Source: Sclerurus mexicanus
Lineage: Eukaryota > Chordata > Aves > Passeriformes > Furnariidae
Length of the DNA stretch: 64,000 bases
Reading direction: 5' to 3'
Assembly (NCBI GenBank): GCA_013396755.1
Contig: VWZF01005854.1
Span: 1,651,368-1,715,367, forward strand
This document shows positions 35,001 to 48,700 of this stretch, piece after piece (the first letter of the stretch is position 1; the number at the start of each line of letters is the position of its first letter). The notes under the pieces were generated by a model, which saw only the letters and a list, made by a program, of their open reading frames with translations, had not been told where the DNA came from and searched no databases. The translations under genes were made by a program, and so were the position numbers.

Positions 35001-38000
35001 TTGCATGGAACGTGTCTGGAAGGAGGGACTGATGTGATTACTGCCTTTCTTGACAAAGAAACTACGTGGATTGTTTGTGGATGCAAAGTCCTCACGTGGC
35101 ATCTTCTGAGTAATGCTTTTGAGTTTCGAAGTTGGCAAGGAGATGCAATCCCAGCATGCAGATCAGGACGTACCTTCAGGTTTTCCTGTGGCTCAGCTGG
35201 GGTGTAGTGGGCATAATGTTCTTGGGCTCAGGAAACAGAGTGGCTGGTGTTGCGGAGAGTCCGGACTTGCCACTGCAAATGCAGCATCCCCTGCAACCTG
35301 AGCTTGCTTTTGGTGTGACATTGAATCCAGCTTGAGGTGTTAATTCTGATCTCGGAGATCTCAGTAGGCTGAAACTAGTATTTAGAAGACTGAATGAATA
35401 ATGAAGGCTGAACCCAATGATTTTGTTGTTCTGTCGTGTTGGAGCTTCTGCAGTAACGAGGAGATGTGTATAACCAGGGGGATCAACTCGGGGAGTTTAG
35501 AATGAACTCCCAACTTGTTTCCACATCTTCTATCATAACCTTGGGGCATTTTTATTTAATCTTGTCTCCTTCTTACACAAACAGAACATCTTACATGTGT
35601 ATAGCTCCATATAATTCTTATTCCATTATACACGTTGCCCCCTCTATGGAGGGAATGAGGGAGCAAACAGTTGGATTTCCTCGTGCATTACTGGAAAATG
35701 CTGGGAGACTATTGTGGTAAATTAGCATAGAGTAGAATATGTTGGTGACTGAATTTATACTACCAAATGAGAAGGGAACAGAAGTTATGTTTTGAGGGTT
35801 CAATTAAACTCTTCTTAATGTATAAATAGGGTTATAGAAATGTATATTTTATATGTATGTATATTATTCAAGCTAATAAATGTGACTATTTTAAAATATA
35901 AGCCTGAGCTCTTAGACAGTGGGTTGTGTATGTAGACTAGCTCTCATTTAATTACTTCTTTCACTGGAGAATGAAGTACTCCCAGGACTTCTGGAATAAA
36001 TTAGTGGGTCAGTATCAAGCAAAGTAGCAATCCTGGCACTTGCTCTGAGACTGCTTGGATGAGAGTTATGTTTTGGGTTCCCTATGCTCTTGGTTCAGCT
36101 TTTTTGCAAGTGTCTGAGTGTTCCTGAATAAATTTCATAGAGCAACTCTGTAGTTGGAGCAACATGAATATTGCATATTTTTATTTGGACAGATGGCAGT
36201 TTCAGAGCACTTAGTAAGCAAGATGCAATTTTTGCATTCTTACAGGAAGCATGTACAGATATGTAATTTTACCATTGTTTCATTGTGTACTTAATGCACC
36301 GAACGAACAAATTGCAGTGCAAATCCTGAATGCCTTGTGACCACAGTTAGAGTGGAAGGGAAGTGTAAGATTGCTGTGACATGTTTGTGTTCTTATATTT
36401 AATGATCATTACAGAGCACAAGCTTCTCATGTCATGCAGAAGAAAATTGTGATCTGATAAGAATCTTATCAAAAGGAAGACAATAATCCTCTTAAGGATT
36501 CTTCTGTCTTAGGTCAGCAGGCGTTGTGGGTTCTTTGCAAAGATGTTTCTTACTGTCCTGGAACTTGTAAACCTTTTTCTGCGTTTTAGATTCTTTGTCA
36601 TCCAGGGAACCTGGAAACAATGTACTGTTCATTATAAATGGCTAGTCTTGCCATATTCTACTGTTTGCCATTAATTTACCATGCAAAATTAAAAAAAAAT
36701 GAAAAAAAATTGTTTGTGGTGTAGCAAGATAAAGCTGAAGCTGCAGTGTAATCCATCATTCTCTCTAAAATAAACAGAAAGCACGTACAAGATAGAAGTG
36801 GTACAAGCGTACCATGACCAAGTTGAAATAATGAACTGAGACTTGGTGTGTCTATTGATGTTTTGGGTTCCAGTGCTCTACTAAGAATTTAGGAGTGGAG
36901 GGAGGGTCCTAGAGGCTAGCTGGGCAACTAAAAACGCACTGAGAAGCAGCCTGAAGGACTGTTACAGGTTTTAAAGGAGAGGAAGACAGCAGTAGGGTGA
37001 CTCAGTGGAGCATTAAGTTACTGTTGTGCAGCTTTGCTCCGTATTGCGTATTTGAGAAATCCCTTGGAAAACGAGATGGCTTTGTTTACATGGTGTTCTT
37101 GTCTCTGGTCTTTGAGATGTGGTTTGGGGTAGAGGAGCTGAGCTCATAGGTGAGTTCAACATGTTTTGCATTTGCTCTGTCTGTGGCTTTTGCTATTAAA
37201 ATGTCTACAGAAAAACCTGATTTAATTCTGGTGTATAGCTCCTCTGGGTAAGGGCTGAGAGGAACCAGTGGAGAGGGTGGCGGTACCAGGTAGAACTGAG
37301 CAAAGGTGTAAGGAGTAACACTGACTAATCCTGGAGTCTCAAGAAACTCAACTGCAGGGATTTTTCATGTAGAGTCAGTCTCGTGTTTGTAATGGAGTGT
37401 GATGCTAAAATTCAGAGATCTTGATTCTTAGACTAAGGATGTTCGAAAACAGCTCTGGGAGCTCCAGAGCTTGAGCTGATTGTGCTGTGTTTTAGTGTTG
37501 TCTCCCAGGGGTTGTTTTTCTACAGGTTAGTGTCAGAAAAAACCCCCGAAACAATAAACCGACCAATCAAACAAAAACCCCACCACAGATACTGTAAGTG
37601 GGGGTAATGCTTATGTTTATATAAACGTAGAAAGTAGAAGACAAACAGTGGGGATTTTTTTGTTTGGGTTTTTTTTTCCTTTTTTTAAAGAACATTTACA
37701 ATCCGTTGCCTTCCCCACCCCCTTGAAGAAGACTTTGAAAAGTAACAATCAGGTGTTTCATACCTAATGCTCGAAGGTGTTAGGCAGAAGGTGTGTGGCA
37801 TTTTCTCACTACCTCCTGTCAGTATTTTGAAGCAGCAGGACAGACATGGGCAGCAGCTCTCCCTGGTGACCATTCAGCAAACTTCGTGACTTCAGCTCTC
37901 TGAATGAAGGTTAGCTTGTACTTTGAAAGGGCAATTCAGTAATAACCTACTTAAAACAACTAGCATGAGCTTTCTGAGCCAGTATAAAAAAAACTTGAGC

Positions 38001-41000
38001 CAGGAAATTGGCCACAGTAGCTCTCAATGTTTCAGCAAAGTAATTTTGTCTTATTTTTGGGATTTTATGCCACGTATTCAATTTAGGAAATTGAAATAAC
38101 ATTATGTGTATTTTTTGCCAGCCTTTTTGCTTCACTGAAAAAAAAGAAATCAGTAATAATTGGTTTTGAAATATTAGTAAAAATTGGGGGAAGGGAGGGT
38201 GAGAAAGCAACCCACAAAACCTGTGATCAGCTTGGGGCTAAAATATAAGTGTTAATTTGATGTCTAGGCAAACTCACCATAAATAATGTAATGGGATATA
38301 TTAAAGATGTCACAGTGTCAAGAACCTCCAGATATGTGGCTGCTTAATCATACTTGGCCCTTAACCACTAACTTGTTCATTCTTGTTTTGCTTAAATACT
38401 TTGAGCTCCTGTTTTTTTCTTTTGAATATTCTGCTACTTTCATTGTGCTGCTTATTCTCCATACAAGTTTTCCTTTCTGTCTTTTCTAAGTCTCCTCCTC
38501 TGTCTCATCCTCTTTATTTCTTGGTCTTTCAGTAATGTTTTATGTTATTTCCCTGCCTTCTTTTGTTTCCCCCTCTCTCCCCTTCTCATACCATTCACAG
38601 CTGCTTTGCTGTTCTTCCACCTCTACTGAAATTTTTTGGTACACTCATCTACCTGCTCTTTTCCCATCAATTTTTCTTTCAAGCCTTGTAATTTGAATCC
38701 TTTGCCATACCTTCTGTTGCCTGCTTTGACCTGGATAATTTTTGGCTTGTGAGTGGAATAAGTAAACTTTGACTCTCTTGGTTTCTCCATTAAACTCTTC
38801 CCAGTCCTTGAAGAACTAACGGGGAAATGCTGAAAAGTGTTGTCAGCTAATTTAAGGAAGAAGGCATTGCTGCTTGACTGTGAAGAGACACGGTTACTCC
38901 TGAGTGGTGATTATTAGTACTAGCATAAGGGGTGCTATATATGGCCAAATATCTTGTGAGTCTCTATTTTTGGGGGACCCCGGGCAGCAATTGGTGTACT
39001 GAAATACTCTGCCAATCTTGCCTTCCATTAATTGCTCAGGAATTCTCACTATCCACTATGTATTTCCTTGATTACATACTATTACCCGTGATGTTTGATG
39101 TAAGCGTTTCATAACAGATTCCTCCTCTGAGGTTAGTGATGAGTTAGAGTACCCGAACTTGTAAAGCCAGGGCACCCTGGAAGCTCTCTACTCACTTGAG
39201 GGTGCACATCATCAGTGCCAATTAGCATCAATAAAGTCCTTCTGCAGCAAGTATTGGTGTAATTGTGTTTCTCTGTGGCTCATCAGTAGCTTTGTCAACC
39301 AGGCCTGTGGTCTTGGTCCACTTCCAAGTTGAAAGATGTTCACAGCACAGACATCATGGGTGGGATGAACAAGTGTTGGTCGCAGATTAACAAAGCATAG
39401 CCTGGAGGAATTTTTTCGTTGAAACTTTGGCAGCTGTGGCTCTGGATTGAGATGCATGGGTGAAAGTGAAGAGGCTTAAACTACTGCCTGCACCTTGCTT
39501 GCTGTGAAAGTAGGCAAAAAGTTTAAAAGTATGATTTTAAAAAATATGCTTTATTAGATTATCTTTATTCTCAGTTTGGTTTTAATCCTCAGTCTTGTGA
39601 TGAAGGAAACAGCATCCCTTCATCCATGTGTTCTGTTCAGAATCTGAAGTTGGTAAGATTTTACATACATGATTAAAGGCAGGATTTTGATTAATATATT
39701 TAAAAGCCTATCTATATTATAAAATTTTGGCAATGTATATGACTAAGAATATGTCTTTTAAGGAGTATCCCTTGTTGCTTGTAATGCTGCCACATCTGCA
39801 TTCAAGGCACTCAAATGAAATGTTAGATCTACACTGAGTTCAGAATACCCACCCCAGTAAATAATGTTTGTTGAAAACCTCTGTGAAATGGTCAGGGAAT
39901 GTTGCTAAGCAATAGAGGGATTTGCAGATCCAGGATCCCTCTGGAACTATCCAGGAGATTTCTGTTTAGTGAGAACTTGTTTGGTTTGATCAGGGAGAAG
40001 TTTATGGCCAGGGAAATAATTCTCAATTTTGTGATTGATTATCGGAAGGGACACAGATGTCAGGAAATTGGTGGATTATGTTCTGTGTTGCACTTCTAGT
40101 CATGCAGTTTGGATGTGCTGGAAATGTTAGTGTTGTGCTTTCCTTGTGTGTCTTCACTCATGAAAGTCATCATGAAAGCTTGTCCCGCTGTATTTATTGG
40201 TGTGTGAATAATTGTACTGGTTAGGTTTTACATATTTGTAACACAGTGCCTAACTGCTGCCCTGCCTGTCTAATTATTAAGTATAGAGAATGGGTTGGGA
40301 AAACAGCTTTGAAAAAAGCACCTATTATAAGTGAATGATTACTGACTTGGCAAAGCATTCATAATATTGACAGCCAGGCAGGAAAATTAAATGAATGCTA
40401 TCAGGATAGTGATTATTTTTTCTCAAGAAGTGTGTGTGTAAGAAAAAGAGGGCAAACATTTGTACTTGTTGAGATGTTACAACCAATATTGTACGGTGAG
40501 AAGTGGCCCATAGAAATGGGGCTTGTTCTGTATGACAGGACCGGGAGTTACTGAAAGCTTTGAGCTGGCTGTCGCTAGACCTTCTCTTGAAGTGAACTTC
40601 TCAAAGAAAACCAAAAGGCTTTCAAATTCAAATTTGCAAGTTTTATTTGAATGCAAAACTAAAAAGGTGACTTTTTACGAAATAAAATCTCCATAGGGAT
40701 TTGTGAGGGATAGATGTAGGCAGAGATTTATGCACAGCTCCTGCTTTGTGTGTGTAGGTCCTTGATGCAGGTCATGTTGAATGTGGTGGCTTTGTGTGCG
40801 GCAGCAAAGCAGGAGAAGCTTGTTTGGGATTTTGGTGGTTTTTTTGTCACAAAGAGATTTTATTTAACTAGAAGAAGAACAGTCCTAGGTTTATTTAGTA
40901 TCTGGAAGATATGAAAACTGAAGAAAAATTGAGGAAATGCTTTGCCATTAAGTTGAAAGGGAAAGTCAAAATTTTGCCATTTAGTTGAAAGAGGAAACAA

Positions 41001-42956
41001 TCTCAGAAGAGGAGTGAATACAGAGTTCTCACATGTTGGGACATTATGAGGAAGTGCTTAAAGTTAACGTGAGTAAAAAAAGTTACTGTTAATTTCTCTT
41101 CCCCATTCTGCTGTTTGGTTTTAGTATGTGTTTTTATTTTTCATGTTCAGGGTGGTGTTTGATTTTATCATATAAGTAGATGATGCTAATTCTTTAGGCA
41201 AATGTCACTGTCAAGCTCACGCATACCAGTTATGTATATACTGGAAGCAATAGTTACTCTGAGGGCATTTTGATTTTAATTATTCGTAAACATTCTGATA
41301 GTGCCTACGTGGGTGCAGGGCAGCATGTGTGAGCACAGTCTAGTCGTGCTTAATGCTTCAGATGTAGTCTGCATCATTTGTCTCATTGTATTCTGATTCT
41401 GGGCCCTGTGCTGCCCTGTGTCTGCAATCCTGTGGCTTTTCCTCACGGTTGCCATGCTGTTTAGGCAGCTCAATTCCTCCCCCCATCTTCATTCCTTCAC
41501 CTCCCATCATTACACCCTTCATTGCAAAACCACAGGCTGGAGTGGATCAGGGAACTCATCCAGGTGTTTCCCCTTCTCTTGGTTGTTCACTTGCCGGGGA
41601 AAGGAGAGCCGTAACTCAGGTCTCTGGGTGCAGTTTCTCTGGTGCATAGTTTGTTTTCTGTGATCCAAAATGTGTTTCTTGTAAATGACATTAAATAAAA
41701 CATGCTTGCAGTATAAACATTAGTACGTTTTTATCAATGTGAGAGACTTGCAGTAAAAGTGTGCTATCAGGCTTTATGTCTTTAGTTGATAAAAGGATGC
41801 AGAAGACAGAGACTGATGAGAAGGGATGGGCTGCTTGGATTAGGATTATTTTGGGAAAAGGCTATTAAGAGAGAAACAGAATTGCTTTGGCCATTTTGGG
41901 ATTAGTACTTCAGCCCTTGCAGTAAGAACTGTTGGTCCATGTCTAAAAAATAGAATTAAAGCACTCTGTCAGTTTTACTGGTAACTTTGTAAAAACTTGA
42001 AGTTGTTAAAAGACTCTGATTCTGTCTTGATTATCATTGTTCAGATGTATTAGTACTTGCTTTCACTAAGCCAGTTTCCTTTGAATCTGTGAATGCTCAC
42101 TGTATTTCAAAAGCTCTATAGAGTTTTAAATGGCTAAAGAGAAAACTGACAAGCCTGAAAATTAAATTGTAGCAAAGACCTTCTGAAAATGAGGAGAGCT
42201 CTCACAGTCATCCGGATGGAAGTTTATCTTCCTTTAAATTTTAATTTTAATAAATGTGTACTCCTCTGTGCGTTGGACATAAATCACACATGCCACTTAA
42301 TAGTGCCATTTTTATTTTATTTTCTAGGTTATTAGAGTATTACATATATTTACGCAGATTTATTAGAGCAGCTGCTCAATTTTCAGTTCTTTGGTCTGAA
42401 AGTAGATACAGTGGTAATTTTGCAGATTATTAAATTTGGGGGCCTGAACGTTTCGCTGTCATTGAAAGCTCTGAGTATCTGCTGAGAAGAAGATGATTTG
42501 CTGGTTTTCATCAGCTCACTGTGAACATCTGTAAGGAACTGCGTGTTTGTTTCAAGCCGTGTTGAGGAGCTTGTGGGGCTCTGTAGATCTGTACCCCAAG
42601 GACCAGGAAAAGAAACCCCCCTCAGCACCCCAAACCAACAGTGGCACAGTCTCTGTGGGAAGGCTGGAATACTGATTTTATTTATTTATGCTGCCCTTTT
42701 CTTGTCTTAGGACCCTCTACATTTTTACTCCCCTAAGTTTTAAGTGTATTTACTCTCATGTGCTTTTCTTGTTTGCAAGTACAGAAAACCCCTAGGCATT
42801 GATTAGTTGCTAGCCTGTTCCCAAGGCACCCCAAATTCCCAAAAATAATGAGAAAAATTACTGAGCGAAACGTCTTACAGTTTTATTCTCTAATGTGAGT
42901 GGCAGCTTGCTTAATAATAATAAAAAAAAGCAGATATGACCAGAACAGTTGGCTTG

Positions 42957-43070
42957 TGGGGTTTTATTTTGTGAGGCTTTGAGGTTTTTTTGTTGTTGTT
43001 GATTGTTTGTTTGTTTGTGGGTTTTTTGGTTGGCTGTGGTTTGGGGTTTTTTTGTTTGTCCCTGTGGTTC
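42957..43070. repeat. T/G-rich low-complexity block
   Basis: About 110 bases made largely of TTTG, TTG and GGTTTTTT units, almost lacking C and A on the + strand. It is a simple-sequence tract with strand asymmetry. Similar but shorter patches occur at about 26860-26930 and 27147-27190. Confidence 0.7.
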
Positions 43071-45567
43071 ATATGGCTTGTTGACGTAGTAAGACTCCCA
43101 TGTATTTCATGTAATGTTCTAGAGTGTTTCTTCTTGGGAAGAACTTAATTACATTTTTTGTTTTGTTCCCACGCCTCCAGATACTTAAGTGGAGAAAAAA
43201 AAGAAAACAAACTTTTATTATTTTAATGCTGTAGTAATTTTGAAATTTTTATTTGATACCAACTCCATTTAAAATGAGTGTAATCTTGAGTCATATATAT
43301 GAGTCTGGTTTTAACTTGTGCTGGATTATATCTTAATGGATTCCCATTGCATCTCAGCCTTTTTTATTTTGACTATAATGTCCTTGGTCAAAGCAAATGC
43401 ATACAAGTCGTGTAAAACAGTGCAACCAAAACACCATTATGCTCATGTAACAACAGAGATTTTATTGATACCTTTTAGATCTTTTCAGGGTCTGTGGTGC
43501 CTTATAGTATAAGAAAGAGTGGAAGTCTTAAAAATAGTACTTTTTGAAATGTAACCAATTGTGCTTTAATGGTTTTTTTTTTGTTCCTCTTCTTTTCAGC
43601 TTGTATTTAGAGTCCTGTCCTCTGGAAGAAATTGTTAATCAATTAACTGTTGCCTGCTTGTTAATAACAGTGAATTCTGTATTACTCGAATGCCTGCAGT
43701 CAAGAAAGCAGTCCCAGGGACTTTGCTTCCCCAGGCCCTTTATCTCCTGTAGGGCTGTAACCTTAGGAGGGTTGTGAAGAAGTGCTCTTTTGTGTAATGG
43801 GTGAAGGCTGAGGAGTTTCTCTGTCTCCCTGGCTCGTCTTGGGTTTCAGCTCTGCCTGCTCTGGGGTGTCAGAATGTGTGAGAGAGACCTGGCTGGTGGA
43901 ATGGCTTTATAGTGACCTGGTTTGGGGCCTTCAGTATTCCACCAGTGTTTGGGGAGGATTCTTCTTGCATGTAGCTCTTGTTGGGGTTCTGCAGGACCAC
44001 GTTTCTTGCATCTTCTGGGCCACAGACGATTGTAGTCGATTCGAGTGATGTGAAGTGTGGTGTCAGAAATAAACCATGTTTGCCCCCACACCTTCATTTC
44101 CTTTGGACACAGATGTCACAGACCTTACACAGGCCTAATAAAGATGAGCTTGGTGTTTGCTGCCTGACAGCATCACTTAAATGTTACCAAGATTCTGGTG
44201 GCTTTTGCAAGATGCTGTTCGCTGCCTTCTGACTCCTGTCACTACTGCAGGGCTGAGAACAGAGAAAAGTTGACTAAACTGTTGCATCTGTATTTGTACT
44301 GCAACCCATCTTTATTCTTTCAGTGTTTAAGCACTGTTCTTAATTAAATGTAAACATTGTGTTTAATTAAAACAGATTTGTGGCACTTAAACCTTAAAAC
44401 TACTTAAAACTGCCATATAGTTATTAAGAGCTTCCAGTGTTTACCAAGTATTCCTTACCTTGACATATTGAGTCAGCAATAAGAAATTCCATCTTAGGTT
44501 GGTGTGTCCAAGACATAAACATAAATTCTTTACTATTAAAATTTTTCTAATTGAGAGCAACAAAATTTGTCATTTGCATGTGGTATTGTGATTTGGAAGA
44601 TCATTTGCTGGATTTTGGTGCTGAGACAGGCATTGGTGCCTTAGAAAAGAAAAAGAAAGGCAGATCCAGGGAAGTGAAGTGCTCCCTAGTCCGAGGGCAA
44701 GTTGTCAGAGTAAAATGTGTACTTCATTCCTGCAACTTTCTGCTATTGTTAGCCTCTTGTGTACATGAACATTGGATAGAGGAAGCTGTCTGTTTATTCT
44801 TTTGATGCGTTTGGTAAACTAACCAACCAGTAAGATGCTGACATTCCTTTTATTATTGTATTAAGTCTTTCTATCTGCAGAGAATTAAGAAAACAGAGCA
44901 AAAGTAGTGAATGGTACATTCTCCTTATGTTATTGGTCAAGCACATCCTTTTTTGTGAAAATGTTCCTATTGATGCATGTTACGTGTTCACAGTACACCA
45001 AAAAAACCCTCATTGTGTTTCAGTAAGATCGATTTTGCTGTGGAAAGTGTCAGCGTGGGGGTAATGATTGAATCTAAAAACTTGTTTGTGGAATTACAGT
45101 CTTGCTGTATATTCATATATATGTATTCATGTATATTCATGTAGGGTTATAATTGACACAGTGTTTTAGAAATATAAATTAATCAAGCTTGATGTGTTTG
45201 ACAGTTCTTTCATCCCTCTTTGGTAAGTTAACAATGGTGAACGCCAGCCTCCAGTCCAAGTAGTGGTATATTGTAAAGTTAAATCTTGAATGCTTTTGTG
45301 TTTGCATTCTCCGCTTCAGCCTGGACTTTCTTGGTGAGCTTTATTTTCCTAATAACAGATGATGATTTAACTACTTCTACAGTATGTTCAAGATCTCCAG
45401 CACACAGTAGTAATACAGTTCCTGCGAGCGGTTCGTATGTTAATCTGAACTCTGTTTTACAAAAATGATATGAATGCTGCTTTCCTTTGAAATTGATCTT
45501 CAAAAAGAAATGCTGTTTTGTGTAATAAGATGCCAGACTCACAAAGATTTCCTTTCTTGTTTCATAG

Positions 45568-45764
45568 ACGTTCCATCTTCAGAGCAGCCTGAACTGTTCC
45601 TAAAGAAACTTCAACAGTGCTGTGTCATTTTTGACTTCATGGACACGCTTTCAGACCTTAAAATGAAAGAATACAAGCGCTCCACTCTTAATGAACTGGT
45701 GGACTACATTACAATAAGCAGAGGCTGTTTGACAGAGCAGACTTACCCTGAAGTAGTTAGAATG
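45568..45764 (+). CDS. PPP2R5E: PPP2R5E coding exon 3: residues 53-118
   Basis: A 197-base exon that begins in phase 1 (completing the GAC codon of Asp53) and ends in phase 0 at AGAATG|GTGAGT. It encodes [20 protein letters not shown] and continues through [20 protein letters not shown] to [11 protein letters not shown]. This is the start of the B56 domain, the first pseudo-HEAT helices that form the curved scaffold contacting the PP2A A and C subunits. The acceptor cttgtttcatag|ac and donor are both good. Reading through the donor would add about 23 codons before a stop, so intron retention would truncate the protein. Confidence 0.97.
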
Positions 45765-48700
45765 GTGAGTTCCTTCTTTCTCATAGTCTCTTTAAATCCA
45801 CTTGCATTTCCAGTTACATGTTGTTGGCGAAATTGAACCCTAGAGTAGGTGAATTAAATGAGGCCTTTGGTTTGTATTTGCTACTAGACATCACTTGGGG
45901 ATAGTTCTCCAAAGACAAAAATGTTAATTTTTATATATTATTAATTAAAGTCAAGTAGATGATGGTTATTTATAGTGTCACAAACGTGTGAAAGGAAACC
46001 TGGATTATTTCCTGATGGAGAAAGCCAACAGCCATAAAATTGGAGTCCGTCATGTTTCCCCCACCTGCCCTCCCTCTCCTTCCCACTATAAATAATGGTA
46101 TAATTTTTGCAAGTTTCTTGTCTTTCTTTGAATTTTCTCCAAGCTCTTGGGCATCTACTTTAGGTGGAGATAGCTTGAAGCATGCACAGATAATAATTTA
46201 AAAACAATAAATGCTAAAAATATTGTATAAGATCAGTGTGAATGTTTCCTGGTTGTGATGTGTGGATTCGTTAGCAGCTGCTGTTAGAGTAAGCAAGATT
46301 ACTCAACAATAAAGCCATACCTGCTATATATAAATTGTCAAATAATGGTGTTTTCAGTGTAAAAATAGAAACAATACCAGATGCTACATGGTGAAGGTTC
46401 ATTGGATTGGCAAAATCAATCACTGCCTTAAAGTGTTTGTTCTGTACTACCACACAGAACTGTTAAAACCCATTACCTAAACGAGAAGGCAATTAGTTAA
46501 GTATAGATTTGGTGATGTTGGTTTCCTAATGGTGCTGTGTGATCATGGAATCCACTGGCTATGTGCTTTAAGAAAAAAACATTAACAGATTTTACACTGC
46601 ATTGTATATGCTCCTCATTTCTTTTCTGACACACAGATACATGCTGTGTCGCTTGTCTGTAATACTTAAAAATAGCTGTGAATTGTGACAGAACTACCAA
46701 GCAGTTAATCATGAAAGGGAAAAAAACTAGACTTTAAGGGTATATGGAAAAATCTTAACATGGCTTCTCTGTGTGTGTGCATTGTCAGAAAGCCTGTAAT
46801 TATGTGATCAGATTCTTCCCCTTCTCCCTCACCCTCCCTTTCCTGCTTCTGCACTGGACCAGTATTCTGAATGAACTGCTTTTCAGTCTGTTGTGTTATT
46901 TGTTCAGCATGTGGTCTCATGCACCATTCAAATTCTGTCAGAATACAGAATGACTAGTTCTTTGCTCAGTTCTTCAGCTGGTGCTGCTCTGTAGTAGTAT
47001 CTAAATGGTTTGCAAATGTCTTAATCTTCTGTGTATCCCTTGTGATGAGCAAAGCCTATCACACCCTTTGCATAGACAGGACAGTGATGCACAGATAGCT
47101 TCAGAAAAATAGGGGACTTTTTCTGCTCAGAGAATCAGGTAATTTTTTTTAGCATTTCTGTTACTGAGGTTGTATTCTTGTGTTGTCTTTGGTTGTGGTT
47201 GTTTACTGCAGCAACATCTGTTGAATAAAAACTCTGCAAGTTAGTGTTGTCTTAGGTTGGGCCCCAAGAAACAGCAAGAATTTGATTGGTAACTGCTCAT
47301 AAAGTTCAATTTGAATCATACATTATAATCTATGAAACATTCTGATCGTGATCTGTAAAAGAAATGCAAACCCTCTTTGGTAGCAGGTCCTACTCTCCCT
47401 GCAGTCACTTGTGTTGATTCACACTACAGTTTTTAACTTAAGGAAATGATGCATTGCTTAAAGAGTTTGAAAAGCATGGTTTAAAATAATTTCCTTAAAT
47501 ATACTCCATAACTATGATATGGGGGAGTCACTGGAAATAAAGGTACTGCCTGAGTGTTTGCAGTGGATTTCACAGATATTTGCTAATGGAGCTTCAGGAA
47601 TTTCAGTTTCAACTTAGCTCATTTTTGGTGGAAAACTCTCTTCTTTTCCTTTCATTGCATCATGCCCTTCACTCTGCTTTCTTTTGCCTTGCATTTGGGC
47701 TCTGGTGCTGAACCCAGCTAGATTTCCTCTTCAGGGCCAGGCTACTGAAGCAGGAGAGGACTGCAAATGCTCTCAAGTCCTATGTCTGGCTACCCAGTGA
47801 CCCCTGACTGCCCAAACCTGCATTTTCTACAAATAAAAAGATGCATAAGTATTTCGGGAAGGGGATATATTTTTTTTTCCTAAAGGATTTTTCTGAGAAA
47901 GTTGTATCATGTAGGTTTTGTAAGGAATTCTGGCCTGCAGCAGCCACCCATCATGCTTTGATGAAGGTGTAAGCTGGAGTCCCCCAGTTGTGCCTGTTGT
48001 GTCTTTGGTGCGTGTGCTGCTGCAAGAGCACTTTGGTGGTTGTATATTCCATGTGAGCAGGATGCTGGGCTCTGATATTGAATTGATGTGAGTGAATCCA
48101 TAGCAGATGAATGTATTATTTCTGTCGATCATCCCAACGAGTGCTGATGCAGCATTTCTACTAAACCACACCACCAGGGCCTTGATGTCTGGCAGGTTTT
48201 TTGTGTTTTACAGCTATAGGTTGTCTGGTAAAAATGCTTTTTTTACCTGCTTACCTTTGCCTATAAAAGCAAAACTTCTCCAGCACTTTCAGCACAGTTA
48301 CACGGGCCCTAGAGGGAAAGGTAGGGCTTATGGTATTATATAGAAAAAGTTTCCAGCACATGCTGCCTGGTGAAGAGTCGCTTTGTGCTGAAGCCTCGTG
48401 TTTGGTATAACTGGTTCTTTGCAGTAAGTGCGTGTTCTTGTTTCAAGCAGGTTTGTACCCATGGTCATGCTCTGAGACAGAGTTAACTGTGCACAGTTGA
48501 CTTGGTGAGTGCCTTTATCTGCTTTTGGGGCTTTTCACTGTGGTCCCCAACTGTGCTCACAAAAGAGCTGTCACATTGACCTGTCATCATAGTGAAGAAA
48601 GCAGCAGTATTTATGTCCTGACCAAATTAGTGTCCCCACTGACTGCCTGCCACAATTGTCATGGGAGTGTTTTGATTGAAAGACCAGGATCTTAAAACTG

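Larger units (their letters stand above)
24947..45567 (+). other. PPP2R5E: PPP2R5E intron 2, last part
   Basis: AT-rich intron ending at the good acceptor cttgtttcatag before 45568. Listed separately: a CpG-enriched cluster at about 26280-26640, a hairpin at 26212-26239, a 21-base tandem duplication and a G/T-rich block. Two richer blocks, about 28965-29320 and 29770-30640, appear more GC-rich than their surroundings and contain nothing I can name. An 11-G run lies at 31813-31823. A TA-rich repeat patch (TGTATATTCAT copies) lies at 45106-45143. Confidence 0.6.
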
